DNA from: Scybalocola_A sp900557175
Lineage (GTDB): Bacteria > Bacillota > Clostridia > Lachnospirales > Lachnospiraceae
Direction of reading: 5' to 3'
Assembly (NCBI GenBank): GCA_937890745.1
Contig: CALADH010000073.1
Coordinates: 1-64,000, forward strand
DNA: 64,000 nt
Position numbers and translations under genes: made by a program. Below are positions 52,241 through 60,397 of this stretch, in pieces; position 1 is the first letter of the stretch, and each line of letters begins with the position of its first letter. The notes under the pieces are model-generated. The model was not told the origin of the DNA, ran no database searches, and saw only the letters and a program-made list of their open reading frames with translations.

Positions 52241-52394
52241 AGAACGGCAGGTCTCCTGACTTTGCTTCATCCTCCGAAATCCCTTCTCGGCATACGCCAA
52301 TGGTTATGATTTCTTTGTCCGCATCACAGTAGAGGTGACTGTTCCGGATTCACACCGGATTCCCTTTTAATGCTGGCTGGCAGCAACCATCAAT
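52241..52394 (-). ncRNA. Cobalamin (adenosylcobalamin-type) riboswitch
   Basis: Minus-strand RNA with the class hallmarks in order: a TTAAAAGGGAA core entry, CCGGTGTGAATCCGG hairpin (P4 region), ACAGTCACC...CTACTGTGA, a GCCGAGAAGGG segment, GAGGATGAAGC, and a perfect B12 box AGTCAGGAGACCTGCC at 52246-52261. It sits between a TTGACA promoter and the DUF4430 gene and is followed by a terminator. When cobalamin binds, the operon should be switched off. This accounts for the gene-free stretch 52117-52518 together with the two promoters. Confidence 0.96.
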
Positions 52395-52412
52395 TATAGA
52401 ATTTATAATTAC

Positions 52413-52441
52413 AGTTTAATATACGCGTCTTTATTTGTCAA
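52413..52441 (-). promoter_or_regulatory. Promoter of the riboswitch-ECF operon
   Basis: Perfect TTGACA (52436-52441), 17-base spacer and TAAACT (52413-52418), ending about 15 bases before the aptamer. Confidence 0.75.
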
Positions 52442-52461
52442 TCCTAACGAATTTATTTTGT

Positions 52462-52490
52462 TTGACTTTTATCTTATCATTTGATATATT
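52462..52490 (+). promoter_or_regulatory. Promoter of mntP
   Basis: TTGACT (52462-52467), 17-base spacer and TATATT (52485-52490). It is back to back with the riboswitch promoter, the two -35 boxes being 20 bases apart. The short leader leaves no room for a manganese riboswitch. Confidence 0.75.
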
Positions 52491-52518
52491 AATAAAATTA
52501 CACAAGGGAGGCTATTTT

Positions 52519-53082
52519 ATGAATCTATTATCTGTATTTTTTATTGCCGTCGGGCTTTCTATGGATGCCTGTGCCGTATCCTTTGCCAAAGGTATCTGTT
52601 TAAAATCCGGTGTGCGCCGCCACGCCGTCCGCCTTGCGGCTGCCTTTGGTTTTTTTCAGGGACTTATGCCGCTTCTCGGCTGGTGGGTTGGCACCCACTT
52701 TGAAAGCTTTATTACATCCGTTGACCACTGGATCGCCTTTGCTTTACTCAGCATTATCGGTATCAATATGCTCCGCGAATCCCGCGAAGCAAAAACAGAA
52801 TGTGATACTGCCATCACCGATATTCCCGGCAAAGAAATTTTTCTGCTCGCCATTGCTACAAGCATTGATGCCCTCGCAGTCGGCGTCAGCTTCGCCTTTC
52901 TTCAGGTGAGCATCATTCCTGCGGTCTGTCTGATTGGTGTGACAACATGTATTTTAAGCTTTATCGCCGTTTTCCTCGGCAACCGCATTGGCGGCAAACT
53001 CGGAAAATATGCTGAAATTGCCGGAGGCGTTATATTAATACTTATAGGAACCAAAATCCTGATTGAGCATTTGTTTTTTTAA
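52519..53082 (+). CDS. mntP: Manganese efflux pump MntP
   Basis: Six-segment exporter of Mn2+. The start MNLLSVFFIAVGLSMDACAVS follows AGGGAGG by 8 bases and matches the family. The 187 residues have two related halves, each with an Asp-containing motif: GLSMDACAVSFAKG and ATSIDALAVGVSFA. In many bacteria mntP is under a yybP-ykoY riboswitch; none is visible here. It diverges from the B12 operon and converges on feoB. Confidence 0.92.
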   Translation: MNLLSVFFIAVGLSMDACAVSFAKGICLKSGVRRHAVRLAAAFGFFQGLMPLLGWWVGTHFESFITSVDHWIAFALLSIIGINMLRESREAKTECDTAITDIPGKEIFLLAIATSIDALAVGVSFAFLQVSIIPAVCLIGVTTCILSFIAVFLGNRIGGKLGKYAEIAGGVILILIGTKILIEHLFF

Positions 53083-53120
53083 TAACGGATACTTGCTGAT
53101 ACAAAACACAATACTGTATA

Positions 53121-53194
53121 CACAAAAGGGCTCTGTAAATTTTGCCTGGCGCGCTGAAAATGCACGCTGTGCAAAACCTGCAGAGCCCTTTTTG
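53121..53194. terminator. Long hairpin, bidirectional terminator between mntP and feoB
   Basis: AAAAGGGCTCTG (53123-53134) and CAGAGCCCTTTT (53181-53192) pair perfectly and are flanked by A- and T-runs suited to both strands. The inner part (TTTTGC/GCAAAA and GCGCGC/GCACGC) pairs further, giving an unusually long imperfect hairpin of about 70 bases. Confidence 0.85.
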
Positions 53195-53211
53195 TATCTA
53201 TCATTCATATT

Positions 53212-55557
53212 TTAAAATAAGAGCCCTATATGGTAGACAGCAAACGCCATCACCCATGCAATGACACATTGTCCGACAACCATCGCAACAGCCCATTTGC
53301 CGCCCAGCTCCCGTTTGACCGAAGCGATTGCCGCAACACACGGCGTATACAAAAGACAGAATACTAAAAGTGCTGCAGAACCGACCGTTGTAAGACCTGC
53401 CTGAAGCGCTGCGGTGCTCCCGAAAAGAACTGTCAGAGATGACACAACGCTCTCCTTTGCAAGAAAGCCTGAAATAAGCGCCGTCACAATACGCCAGTCG
53501 CCAAAGCCGACCGGAATAAATATCGGCGCCGCCGCACCGGCCACAAGGGCAAGAATGCTCTCCTGAGAATCAGATACCATATTAAAGCCTGTATCAAAAT
53601 TCTGCAGAAACCAGATAACAATTGTTGCCACAAAAATCACAGTAAATGCTCTCTGCAAAAAGTCTTTTGCCTTATCCCATAAAAGATGAAGCACATTTTT
53701 TGCCCCCGGCATTCTGTAATTCGGAAGCTCCATAACAAACGGCACTGCCTCACCTTTAAAGGCTGTCTTCTTAAAAATAAGCGCCATCACAATACCCATC
53801 ACAATGCCAAACACGTAAAGCCCGATCATCACAAGCGCACCGTGCTGCGGGAAAAAAGCTTCTGTAAAGAAAGCATAAATCGGCAATTTTGCTGTACAGC
53901 TCATAAACGGCGTCAAAAGAATCGTCATTTTACGGTCACGTTCAGACGGCAGTGTACGGCTTGCCATAACACCCGGCACCGTACAGCCGAAGCCTATCAG
54001 CATCGGCACAATACTGCGGCCTGAAAGTCCGAGTTTTCTTAAAAGCTTGTCCATAATAAAAGCAACGCGGGCCATATAACCGCTGTCCTCAAGCATTGAT
54101 AAAAAGAAAAACAGTGTCACAATAATCGGCAGGAAGCTTAAAACGCCGCCGACACCGCTGAAAATACCGTCAATGACAAGTGAATGAACAACTTTATTAA
54201 CGCCGGCAGCGCTCATCGCTGAATCTGCCGCCGCTGTCAGCGCTTCAATACCCATTTCTAAAATCCCCTGTAAAAAAGCGCCGATTACATTAAATGTCAG
54301 AAAAAAAACAAGCCCCATAATACCGATAAACGCCGGAATACCCGTATATTTTCCGGTAAGGAAATGGTCAATCTTGCGGCTTCGTATGCGCTCCTTACTC
54401 TCCTTTGGCTTGATCACTGTTTCACTGCACACATCTTCAATATAGGCAAAACGCATCTGTGCCACAGCAGCCGCCCGGTCAAGTCCTGTTTCTTCTTCCG
54501 TCTGCTTCGCAATATTTTCTAAAATATTTTTCTCATTATCCGTTAAATCAAGCTGTTCAAGCAGCGTATCATCGCCTTCCATCACCTTGCTCGCCGCAAA
54601 CCGTACAGGAATACCAGCCTTTTGGGCATGATCCTCGATCAGATGCATGACCGCATGGATTCCGCGATGAATCCCCTCCTCTTTCTTACAAAAATCCGTT
54701 TCCAGAGGTTTCTCCTGATACTTCGCCACATGCACTGCATGGTGCACAAGCTCATCAATACCCTCGCCTTTTGCCGCCGAAATCGGAATCACCGGAACGC
54801 CAAGCGCCGCCTCCATCTCATTGACAAGCACCGAACCTTCATTTTCCCGAAGCTCATCCATCATATTTAAAGCGACAACCATCGGAATATTCAATTCCAA
54901 AAGCTGCATTGTCAGATAAAGGTTTCGCTCAATATTTGTCGCATCGACAATATTAATAATACCTTTCGGTTTCTCCCTGATTACAAATTCACGCGTCACA
55001 ATTTCCTCGCTGCTGTATGGCGACATCGAATAAATACCCGGCAAATCTGTAATCAATGTATATGGATAGCCCTTAATCACGCCGTCTTTTCTGTCTACAG
55101 TCACTCCCGGAAAATTGCCGACATGCTGCTTTGAACCGGTCAGCTGATTAAATAATGTTGTCTTTCCACAATTCTGATTACCGACAAGCGCGAAAGTCAG
55201 CGTCTCATTTTCCGGCAGCGGATGCTCATCCTTAACATTGTGGAAACGTCCGCCTTCGCCATATCCCGGATGATGTTTTTCAGGTCCTTTCGCCTTTTTC
55301 TTAAAATCCTTCGCCTTATGTGCCGCACTGATTTCAATATTTTTTGCATCCTCAAGGCGTATCGTCAGCTCATAGCCGTGGATTCTTATCTCCACAGGAT
55401 CTCCCATCGGCGCATACTTGACAACCGTCACTTCCGTGCCCTGTATCAGCCCCATATCAAGAAAATGCTGACGCAGTGCCCCGCTTCCTCCGACGGCAAG
55501 TATCGTCGCCGTACTTCCAATTTCTAATTCACTCAGTTTCATCTGATGTATCTCCAT
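53212..55557 (-). CDS. feoB: FeoA-FeoB fusion, ferrous iron transporter
   Basis: Fe2+ uptake system. The 781 residues begin with a FeoA SH3-like domain (about 1-77: KLSELEIGSTATIL, FLDMGLIQGTEVTV), then a His-rich linker, the G domain (G1 GNQNCGKTTLFN about 126-137; G3 DLPGIYS; G4 LNMMDE), the GDI helical part and the membrane core with gate motifs GRSIVPMLIGFGCTVPG and LLYTPCVAAIASVKRELG. Separate feoA/feoB genes are the norm, though such fusions occur in clostridia. Two start codons are possible (residues 1 and 6). It has its own promoter. Confidence 0.96.
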   Translation of the reverse strand: MEIHQMKLSELEIGSTATILAVGGSGALRQHFLDMGLIQGTEVTVVKYAPMGDPVEIRIHGYELTIRLEDAKNIEISAAHKAKDFKKKAKGPEKHHPGYGEGGRFHNVKDEHPLPENETLTFALVGNQNCGKTTLFNQLTGSKQHVGNFPGVTVDRKDGVIKGYPYTLITDLPGIYSMSPYSSEEIVTREFVIREKPKGIINIVDATNIERNLYLTMQLLELNIPMVVALNMMDELRENEGSVLVNEMEAALGVPVIPISAAKGEGIDELVHHAVHVAKYQEKPLETDFCKKEEGIHRGIHAVMHLIEDHAQKAGIPVRFAASKVMEGDDTLLEQLDLTDNEKNILENIAKQTEEETGLDRAAAVAQMRFAYIEDVCSETVIKPKESKERIRSRKIDHFLTGKYTGIPAFIGIMGLVFFLTFNVIGAFLQGILEMGIEALTAAADSAMSAAGVNKVVHSLVIDGIFSGVGGVLSFLPIIVTLFFFLSMLEDSGYMARVAFIMDKLLRKLGLSGRSIVPMLIGFGCTVPGVMASRTLPSERDRKMTILLTPFMSCTAKLPIYAFFTEAFFPQHGALVMIGLYVFGIVMGIVMALIFKKTAFKGEAVPFVMELPNYRMPGAKNVLHLLWDKAKDFLQRAFTVIFVATIVIWFLQNFDTGFNMVSDSQESILALVAGAAAPIFIPVGFGDWRIVTALISGFLAKESVVSSLTVLFGSTAALQAGLTTVGSAALLVFCLLYTPCVAAIASVKRELGGKWAVAMVVGQCVIAWVMAFAVYHIGLLF

Positions 55558-55586
55558 TCTTCCTTTGATTAGCCTCGTCTAACTTC

Positions 55587-55614
55587 ATTATATACAAACT
55601 CAAATTTTTTTCAA
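55587..55614 (-). promoter_or_regulatory. Promoter of feoB
   Basis: TTGAAA (55609-55614), 16-base spacer and TATAAT (55587-55592). No convincing Fur box was recognised nearby. Confidence 0.65.
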
Positions 55615-55710
55615 GAGTCTTTTTTAAATTTTCCGTGGTCGGTGTCAGCATCTGCTCTACATAAATATCATTTGATGTGTGATAAAGTCACATAAAAAAA
55701 GCTTAGTTTT

Positions 55711-55719
55711 TGATATACT
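55711..55719 (+). promoter_or_regulatory. Possible extended -10 of the CoA-disulfide reductase gene
   Basis: TGATATACT matches the extended -10 form TGnTATAAT with one mismatch, about 40 bases before the start. No good -35 precedes it. Confidence 0.4.
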
Positions 55720-55756
55720 TTATCCATACTACATCTAAAGAAAGTGAGTGAACGAT

Positions 55757-57427
55757 ATGAAAATTTTAATTATCGGCGGTGTGGCCGGCGGCGCTTCCGC
55801 TGCTGCAAGACTGCGCAGACTGAACGAACATGCAGAAATTATTATTTTAGAAAAGGGCGGCTTTATTTCCTTTGCCAACTGCGGCCTGCCTTACTTTATC
55901 GGAAACGTTATTACAGATAAAAATATGCTGACACTCCAGACACCTGAAAGCTTCAGGGCGCGCTTCAATATTGATGTCCGTATTTTCAATGAAGCTATCC
56001 GTATCGACTCAGAAAAGAAGTCCGTCCTGATCCGCAATCTTCAGACCAATACAGACTATGAAGAAGACTATGATGTCCTGATCCTCTCTCCGGGCGCCGA
56101 GCCTGTCCGCCCTGCAATTGAAGGAATCGACAGCGAGAATGTTTTTACACTGAGAAATATTCCCGATACATTTAAAATTAAAGATTATATCCACACACAT
56201 TCCCCAAAAACAGCGGTTGTTGTCGGCGGCGGCTACATCGGTGCAGAAATGGCAGAAAATCTGAAACATGCCGGACTTGATGTAAGTATTGTTGAACTTT
56301 CTTCCCATCTGATCGCACCGCTTGATGCCGATATGGCCTGTGACGTCCATCAGTACATTACAGCAGCAGGCATCCGGCTTTTTCTTAACAATGGCGTCAC
56401 CGCCATTAAGGACGGTAAAGTTATTCTGCAGCACGGTGAAATTGATGCCGATATGGTGATTATGTCTGTGGGTGTACGGCCTGAAACCAGTCTTGCAAAA
56501 GCGGCAGGTCTTCAGACAAATGCACGCGGCAGTATTATTGTCAACAGTCATATGCAGACAAGCGACAGTGCTATTTATGCGGTGGGCGATGCTGTCGAAG
56601 TCACAGATTTTGTCAGCAAAAATCCTGCCTTTCTTCCGCTTGCCGGTCCTGCCAACAAACAGGGACGCGTCGCAGCGGATCATATATGCGGCTTTGATTC
56701 CGAATATACAGGCACGCAGGGCTCCGCTATTTTAAAGCTTTTTGATATGACTGTCGCTGCCACCGGTCTTAATGAAAGAGCTGCAAAAGCTGCCGGTATC
56801 GACTATGATAAAACTTATATTTATTCCGCCGACCATGCTTCTTACTATCCGGGTGCCAAAAATATGTCTGTAAAAGCATTGTGGGATAAAAAAACACACC
56901 GTATTCTCGGCGCTCAGATTATCGGCTTTGACGGTGTTGACAAACGCATCGACGTTATTGCAGCCGCCATTCGTTTTGGCGCAAAAATTACTGACCTTAC
57001 AACGCTGGAATTATGCTACGCGCCGCCTTTTGGAAGCGCCAAGGATCCGGTCAATATGCTCGGCTTTACGGCTGAAAATATTATTTCGGGAAAATTAAAA
57101 CAATTTTTCTGGGAAGACGTAGATAAGCTTCCGAGGGACGGCAGCGTCACATTACTTGATGTCCGCACACCGTTTGAGCGCGCCGGCGGACATATTGACG
57201 GTTTTATACACATTCCGCTTGATGTCCTCCGTGAGCATCTCGATAAGCTTCCGAAAGATAAACCGGTTTATGTTCACTGTTTCAGCGGTATGCGCAGCTA
57301 CATTGCCTGCCGCCTGCTGATGGGCAATGGTTATGATGCTTACAATCTTGCCGGTGGTTTCCGGCTTTTTGAATCCGCCGCCCTCGGCCAGCATATACCG
57401 GAATATAAATGTACTGAATGTAAATAG
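55757..57427 (+). CDS. CoA-disulfide reductase/NADH oxidase-like flavoprotein fused to rhodanese
   Basis: Pyridine nucleotide-disulfide oxidoreductase with a sulfurtransferase domain (CoADR-RHD type), thought to reduce CoA disulfides, CoA persulfides or polysulfide. The 556 residues show the FAD motif IIGGVAGGASAAARLRRL, the redox cysteine C42 in SFANCGLPYFIG, the NAD motif VVGGGYIGAEMAENL, a dimerisation domain, and a rhodanese domain (about 465-545; LLDVRTPFERAGGHI, active-site C508 in VHCFSGMRS). It ends with an extra CTEC motif. A GTG three codons upstream is an alternative start. A single gene ahead of trkA. Confidence 0.93.
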   Translation: MKILIIGGVAGGASAAARLRRLNEHAEIIILEKGGFISFANCGLPYFIGNVITDKNMLTLQTPESFRARFNIDVRIFNEAIRIDSEKKSVLIRNLQTNTDYEEDYDVLILSPGAEPVRPAIEGIDSENVFTLRNIPDTFKIKDYIHTHSPKTAVVVGGGYIGAEMAENLKHAGLDVSIVELSSHLIAPLDADMACDVHQYITAAGIRLFLNNGVTAIKDGKVILQHGEIDADMVIMSVGVRPETSLAKAAGLQTNARGSIIVNSHMQTSDSAIYAVGDAVEVTDFVSKNPAFLPLAGPANKQGRVAADHICGFDSEYTGTQGSAILKLFDMTVAATGLNERAAKAAGIDYDKTYIYSADHASYYPGAKNMSVKALWDKKTHRILGAQIIGFDGVDKRIDVIAAAIRFGAKITDLTTLELCYAPPFGSAKDPVNMLGFTAENIISGKLKQFFWEDVDKLPRDGSVTLLDVRTPFERAGGHIDGFIHIPLDVLREHLDKLPKDKPVYVHCFSGMRSYIACRLLMGNGYDAYNLAGGFRLFESAALGQHIPEYKCTECK

Positions 57428-57472
57428 CAATGCATATTTTGTCGATTTTCCTATTTCCTTTTTAAATATTCG

Positions 57473-57481
57473 TGCTATAAT
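57473..57481 (+). promoter_or_regulatory. Extended -10 promoter of trkA
   Basis: GTGCTATAAT contains TG-n-TATAAT with a perfect hexamer (57476-57481). The -35 is poor. A small hairpin ACGACA/TGTCGT and a GGAGGG site lead into trkA. Confidence 0.5.
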
Positions 57482-57542
57482 TAATTTTGTATGCATTCCT
57501 CAACGACAGCTTTGTCGTAATATATGCAAATTTGGAGGGAAT

Positions 57543-58900
57543 ATGAAAATCATAATTATCGGCTGCGGCAAGGTTGGTATGACACTTGCTGAACAGCTTA
57601 CCCATGAGCATTACGATGTTGTCCTTATTGATAACTCAATCAAAAAAATGCACGAAATTTCAGAAAAGGTCGATGCGCTGACTGTCCTTGGCAACGGTTC
57701 AAGCATCAATACACTAATGGATGCCGGTGTTGATACGGCAGATGTCCTTATCGCAGTTACCGGCTCAGACGAACAAAATCTTCTCTGCTGCCTCATTGCC
57801 CAAAATGTAAGCAAATGCCAGACGATTGCCCGTGTAAGAAATCCGGTTTACAACGAGGAGTTAAATTTTATCCGCGAGCGTCTCGGTATTACAATGACAA
57901 TCAATCCTGAGCTTGTGGCAGCCAGAGAAATGCAAGAATTCTGCGTTTTCCGTCAGCCATTAAAATTGATACATTTGCCAAAGGCCGGATTGAGCTTTTA
58001 AAATTTAAAATCAGACCGGAATTTCTTCTCAATGATTTTCCGATTTCTAAGCTTCGTCAAAAATACCGCTGCGATATTCTTGTAGCCGGCGTTGAACGGG
58101 GCGATGACGTTTTTATTCCAGACGGAAATTTTATCTTAAAAGACGGCGACTATATTACAATCATTACATCGCCTCAATATGCGGCTTCCTTTTTCCGCGA
58201 AATCGGCATGAAAACAAATCAGGTCAAAAACTGTATGATTATCGGCTGCGGTACGCTCGGCTATTATCTTGCCAAGCAGCTTTTAGAAATGAAAATAAAA
58301 GTCCGTATTGTCGATCATGACAGAGAACGTTGCGAAACATTAAGCGAACTTTTCCCTGCCGCAACTATTATTCACGGCGACGGTACAGACCGGAAGCTCT
58401 TAATGGAGGAAGGTCTTGACAAATCCGAAAGCGTTGTGACGCTGACAAATATGGATGAAGAAAATGTCCTGCTCAGTCTTTTTGCAAATGATGTATCTTC
58501 TGCAAAGGTCATTACAAAAGTCAACCGTATCTCTTTTGAAGATATTATTCAGAAACTTGACCTTGGCAGCGTCATTTACCCGAAATATATTACAGCAGAC
58601 TATATTCTCCAATATGTGCGCGCCATGCAAAATTCTATCGGCAGCAATGTGGAAACACTCTACCACATTCTCGACAACCGTGCCGAAGCTCTTGAATTTA
58701 TTATCCGCGACAATTGCCCGATTGCCGGTATTCCTCTGATGGATCTGGCACTCAAGGATAATCTGCGTATTGTCTGCATTAACCGTCACGGCGTCCTTTC
58801 TATCCCGCGCGGTCAGGATGTGATTGAAGCCGGCGATAAGGTCATTGTTGTCACAACGCACCTTGGTCTTCGGGATATCCTGGATATTTTAAAGAAATAA
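57543..58900 (+). pseudogene. trkA: trkA, potassium uptake regulator, broken by a one-base deletion
   Basis: TrkA is the cytosolic NAD-binding gating ring of the Trk/Ktr K+ importer. The first frame (57543-58001) gives the RCK domain IIIIGCGKVGMTLAEQLTHEHYDV... up to NPELVAAREMQEF and then goes out of frame. Reading from 57941 in the next frame restores LRFPSAIKIDTFAKGRIELLKF and continues without a stop through the second RCK domain (MIIGCGTLGYYLAKQLLEMK) to 58900. So a single missing base near 57940 splits an otherwise intact gene of about 452 codons. Promoter and ribosome site are intact. Real mutation or sequencing error; no slippery heptamer for programmed frameshifting is seen. Confidence 0.88.
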
Positions 58901-58911
58901 GGAGTGCCGAT

Positions 58912-60351
58912 ATGAATTTTGCAATTATCTTTCACATACTCGGCTTCGTCTTAAATATTGAAGCCGCATTAATGGCATTCCCGGTCATTGCCGGACTTTT
59001 TTATAAAGAAAGTGCCATCACGGCATTTCTGATAACTATGGTCATCTGCCTTGTCATTGGTATTCCGCTGTCCCTTTTTAAACCAAAGGACACTGTATTT
59101 TACGTCCGCGAAGGCTTTGTAACTGTGGCTCTTTGCTGGATTATCATGAGTATTATGGGCGCATTGCCATTTTTATTTTCCGGAGCCATTACACATCCTG
59201 TGGACGCGCTTTTTGAAACTGTCTCCGGCTTTACGACAACCGGCGCAAGCATATTGTCTGATGTTGAAGCACTGCCCAAATGTATTCTGTTTTGGCGAAG
59301 CTTTACACACTGGATCGGCGGTATGGGTGTTTTAGTTTTCCTGCTTTCAGTTCTGCCCCTTGCCGGCGGTTCACACATGAACCTGATGAAGGCTGAAAGC
59401 CACGGCCCCATTGTGAGCCGTCTGGCACCGACAGTTCAGTCTACAGCCAAAACACTTTATGCCATTTATATTGGTATGACGCTTATAGAAATCGTCTTTC
59501 TGCTTTTCGGAGGTATGCCGCTGTTTGATGCGCTGACAATCACCTTCGGCTCTGCCGGCACCGGCGGCTTCGGTGTCTTAAATGACAGTATGGCAAGCTA
59601 TTCGCCTTACCTGCAGACCGTTGTGACGATATCCATGATTTTATTCGGCGTCAATTTTAACGTTTACTATCTGATTCTTCTTAAACGATTTAAAGATTCC
59701 ATGCTCGTTGAGGAGCTTCGGTGATATCTCGGCGTTATCGCAGCCGCCATCATTATTATTACATTAAACATTGCTTCAATGTTTGACACAATTTGGCAGG
59801 CTTTTCATCATGCTGCCTTTCAGGTTGCCTCGATTATTACAACAACCGGTTATTCAACGACAGACTTTAATCTCTGGCCTCAGGCTTCAAGAACAATTTT
59901 AGTCATGCTTATGTTTGTCGGTGCCTGCGCCGGAAGTACCGGCGGCGGTATTAAGGTGTCCCGCTTTGTCATTCTTTTAAAGACAGTGCGCAAGGAATTA
60001 CACCAATATCTGCATCCGAAAAGTGTCAAAAGAATTAAAATGGACGGCAAACCTTTAGACCACGATGTTGTGCGAAACACAAACGTCTTTTTGATTACTT
60101 ATGTCATGATATTTGCAGGTTCAATCCTTTTACTTGCTTTTAACAACCTTGACCTTATTACAAACTTTACAGCCGTTGCAGCCACACTGAACAATATCGG
60201 CCCCGGACTTGAGCTTGTCGGTCCAATGTCAAATTTTTCCGTATTTTCATCGCCGTCAAAGCTTGTCCTCATTTTTGATATGCTGGCCGGCCGTTTGGAA
60301 ATCTTTCCGATACTGCTGCTTTTTATGAAGGATACATGGAAACGGTTTTAA
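58912..60351 (+). pseudogene. trkH: trkH, potassium channel subunit, interrupted by an in-frame TGA
   Basis: TrkH/KtrB forms the K+ pore. The frame starts 11 bases after trkA with AAGGAG upstream. All four selectivity-filter loops are present (VSGFTTTGASIL, FGSAGTGGFGVLN, ITTTGYSTTDFN, ATLNNIGPGLE). Codon 271 (59722-59724) is TGA, between VEELR and YLGVIAAAI; the same frame then runs open to the natural stop at 60351. A Trp (TGG) or other single-substitution codon would restore a 479-residue protein. The cut falls between the second and third pore repeats, so neither piece can form a channel alone. Confidence 0.9.
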
Positions 60352-60354
60352 TAC

Positions 60355-60384
60355 AATTGGGCAGGCCGAATGGCCTGCCCAATT
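60355..60384. terminator. Bidirectional terminator between trkH and the toroid gene
   Basis: A perfect 13-bp inverted repeat, AATTGGGCAGGCC (60355-60367) and GGCCTGCCCAATT (60372-60384), with a 4-base loop. A T-rich stretch follows on the plus strand. It serves the two convergent genes. Confidence 0.9.
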
Positions 60385-60397
60385 ATCATATTTATCT

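Noticed and set aside
55558..55756. Riboswitch or Fur box between feoB and the CoA-disulfide reductase gene
   Set aside because: Only promoter-like elements were found; no conserved aptamer pattern or 19-bp Fur palindrome could be recognised.
56009..56683. Minus-strand open frame opposite the CoA-disulfide reductase gene
   Set aside because: It lies fully inside a well supported gene, is Cys/His/Asn-rich and has no ribosome site or recognisable domain.
57930..57950. Programmed ribosomal frameshift in trkA
   Set aside because: No slippery heptamer or stimulatory structure is evident at the junction, and TrkA is normally made from one continuous frame.
59722..59724. trkH TGA as a selenocysteine codon
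   Set aside because: TrkH is not a known selenoprotein, no obvious selenocysteine insertion hairpin was seen just after the codon, and the partner gene trkA is also broken; a nonsense change or error is simpler.
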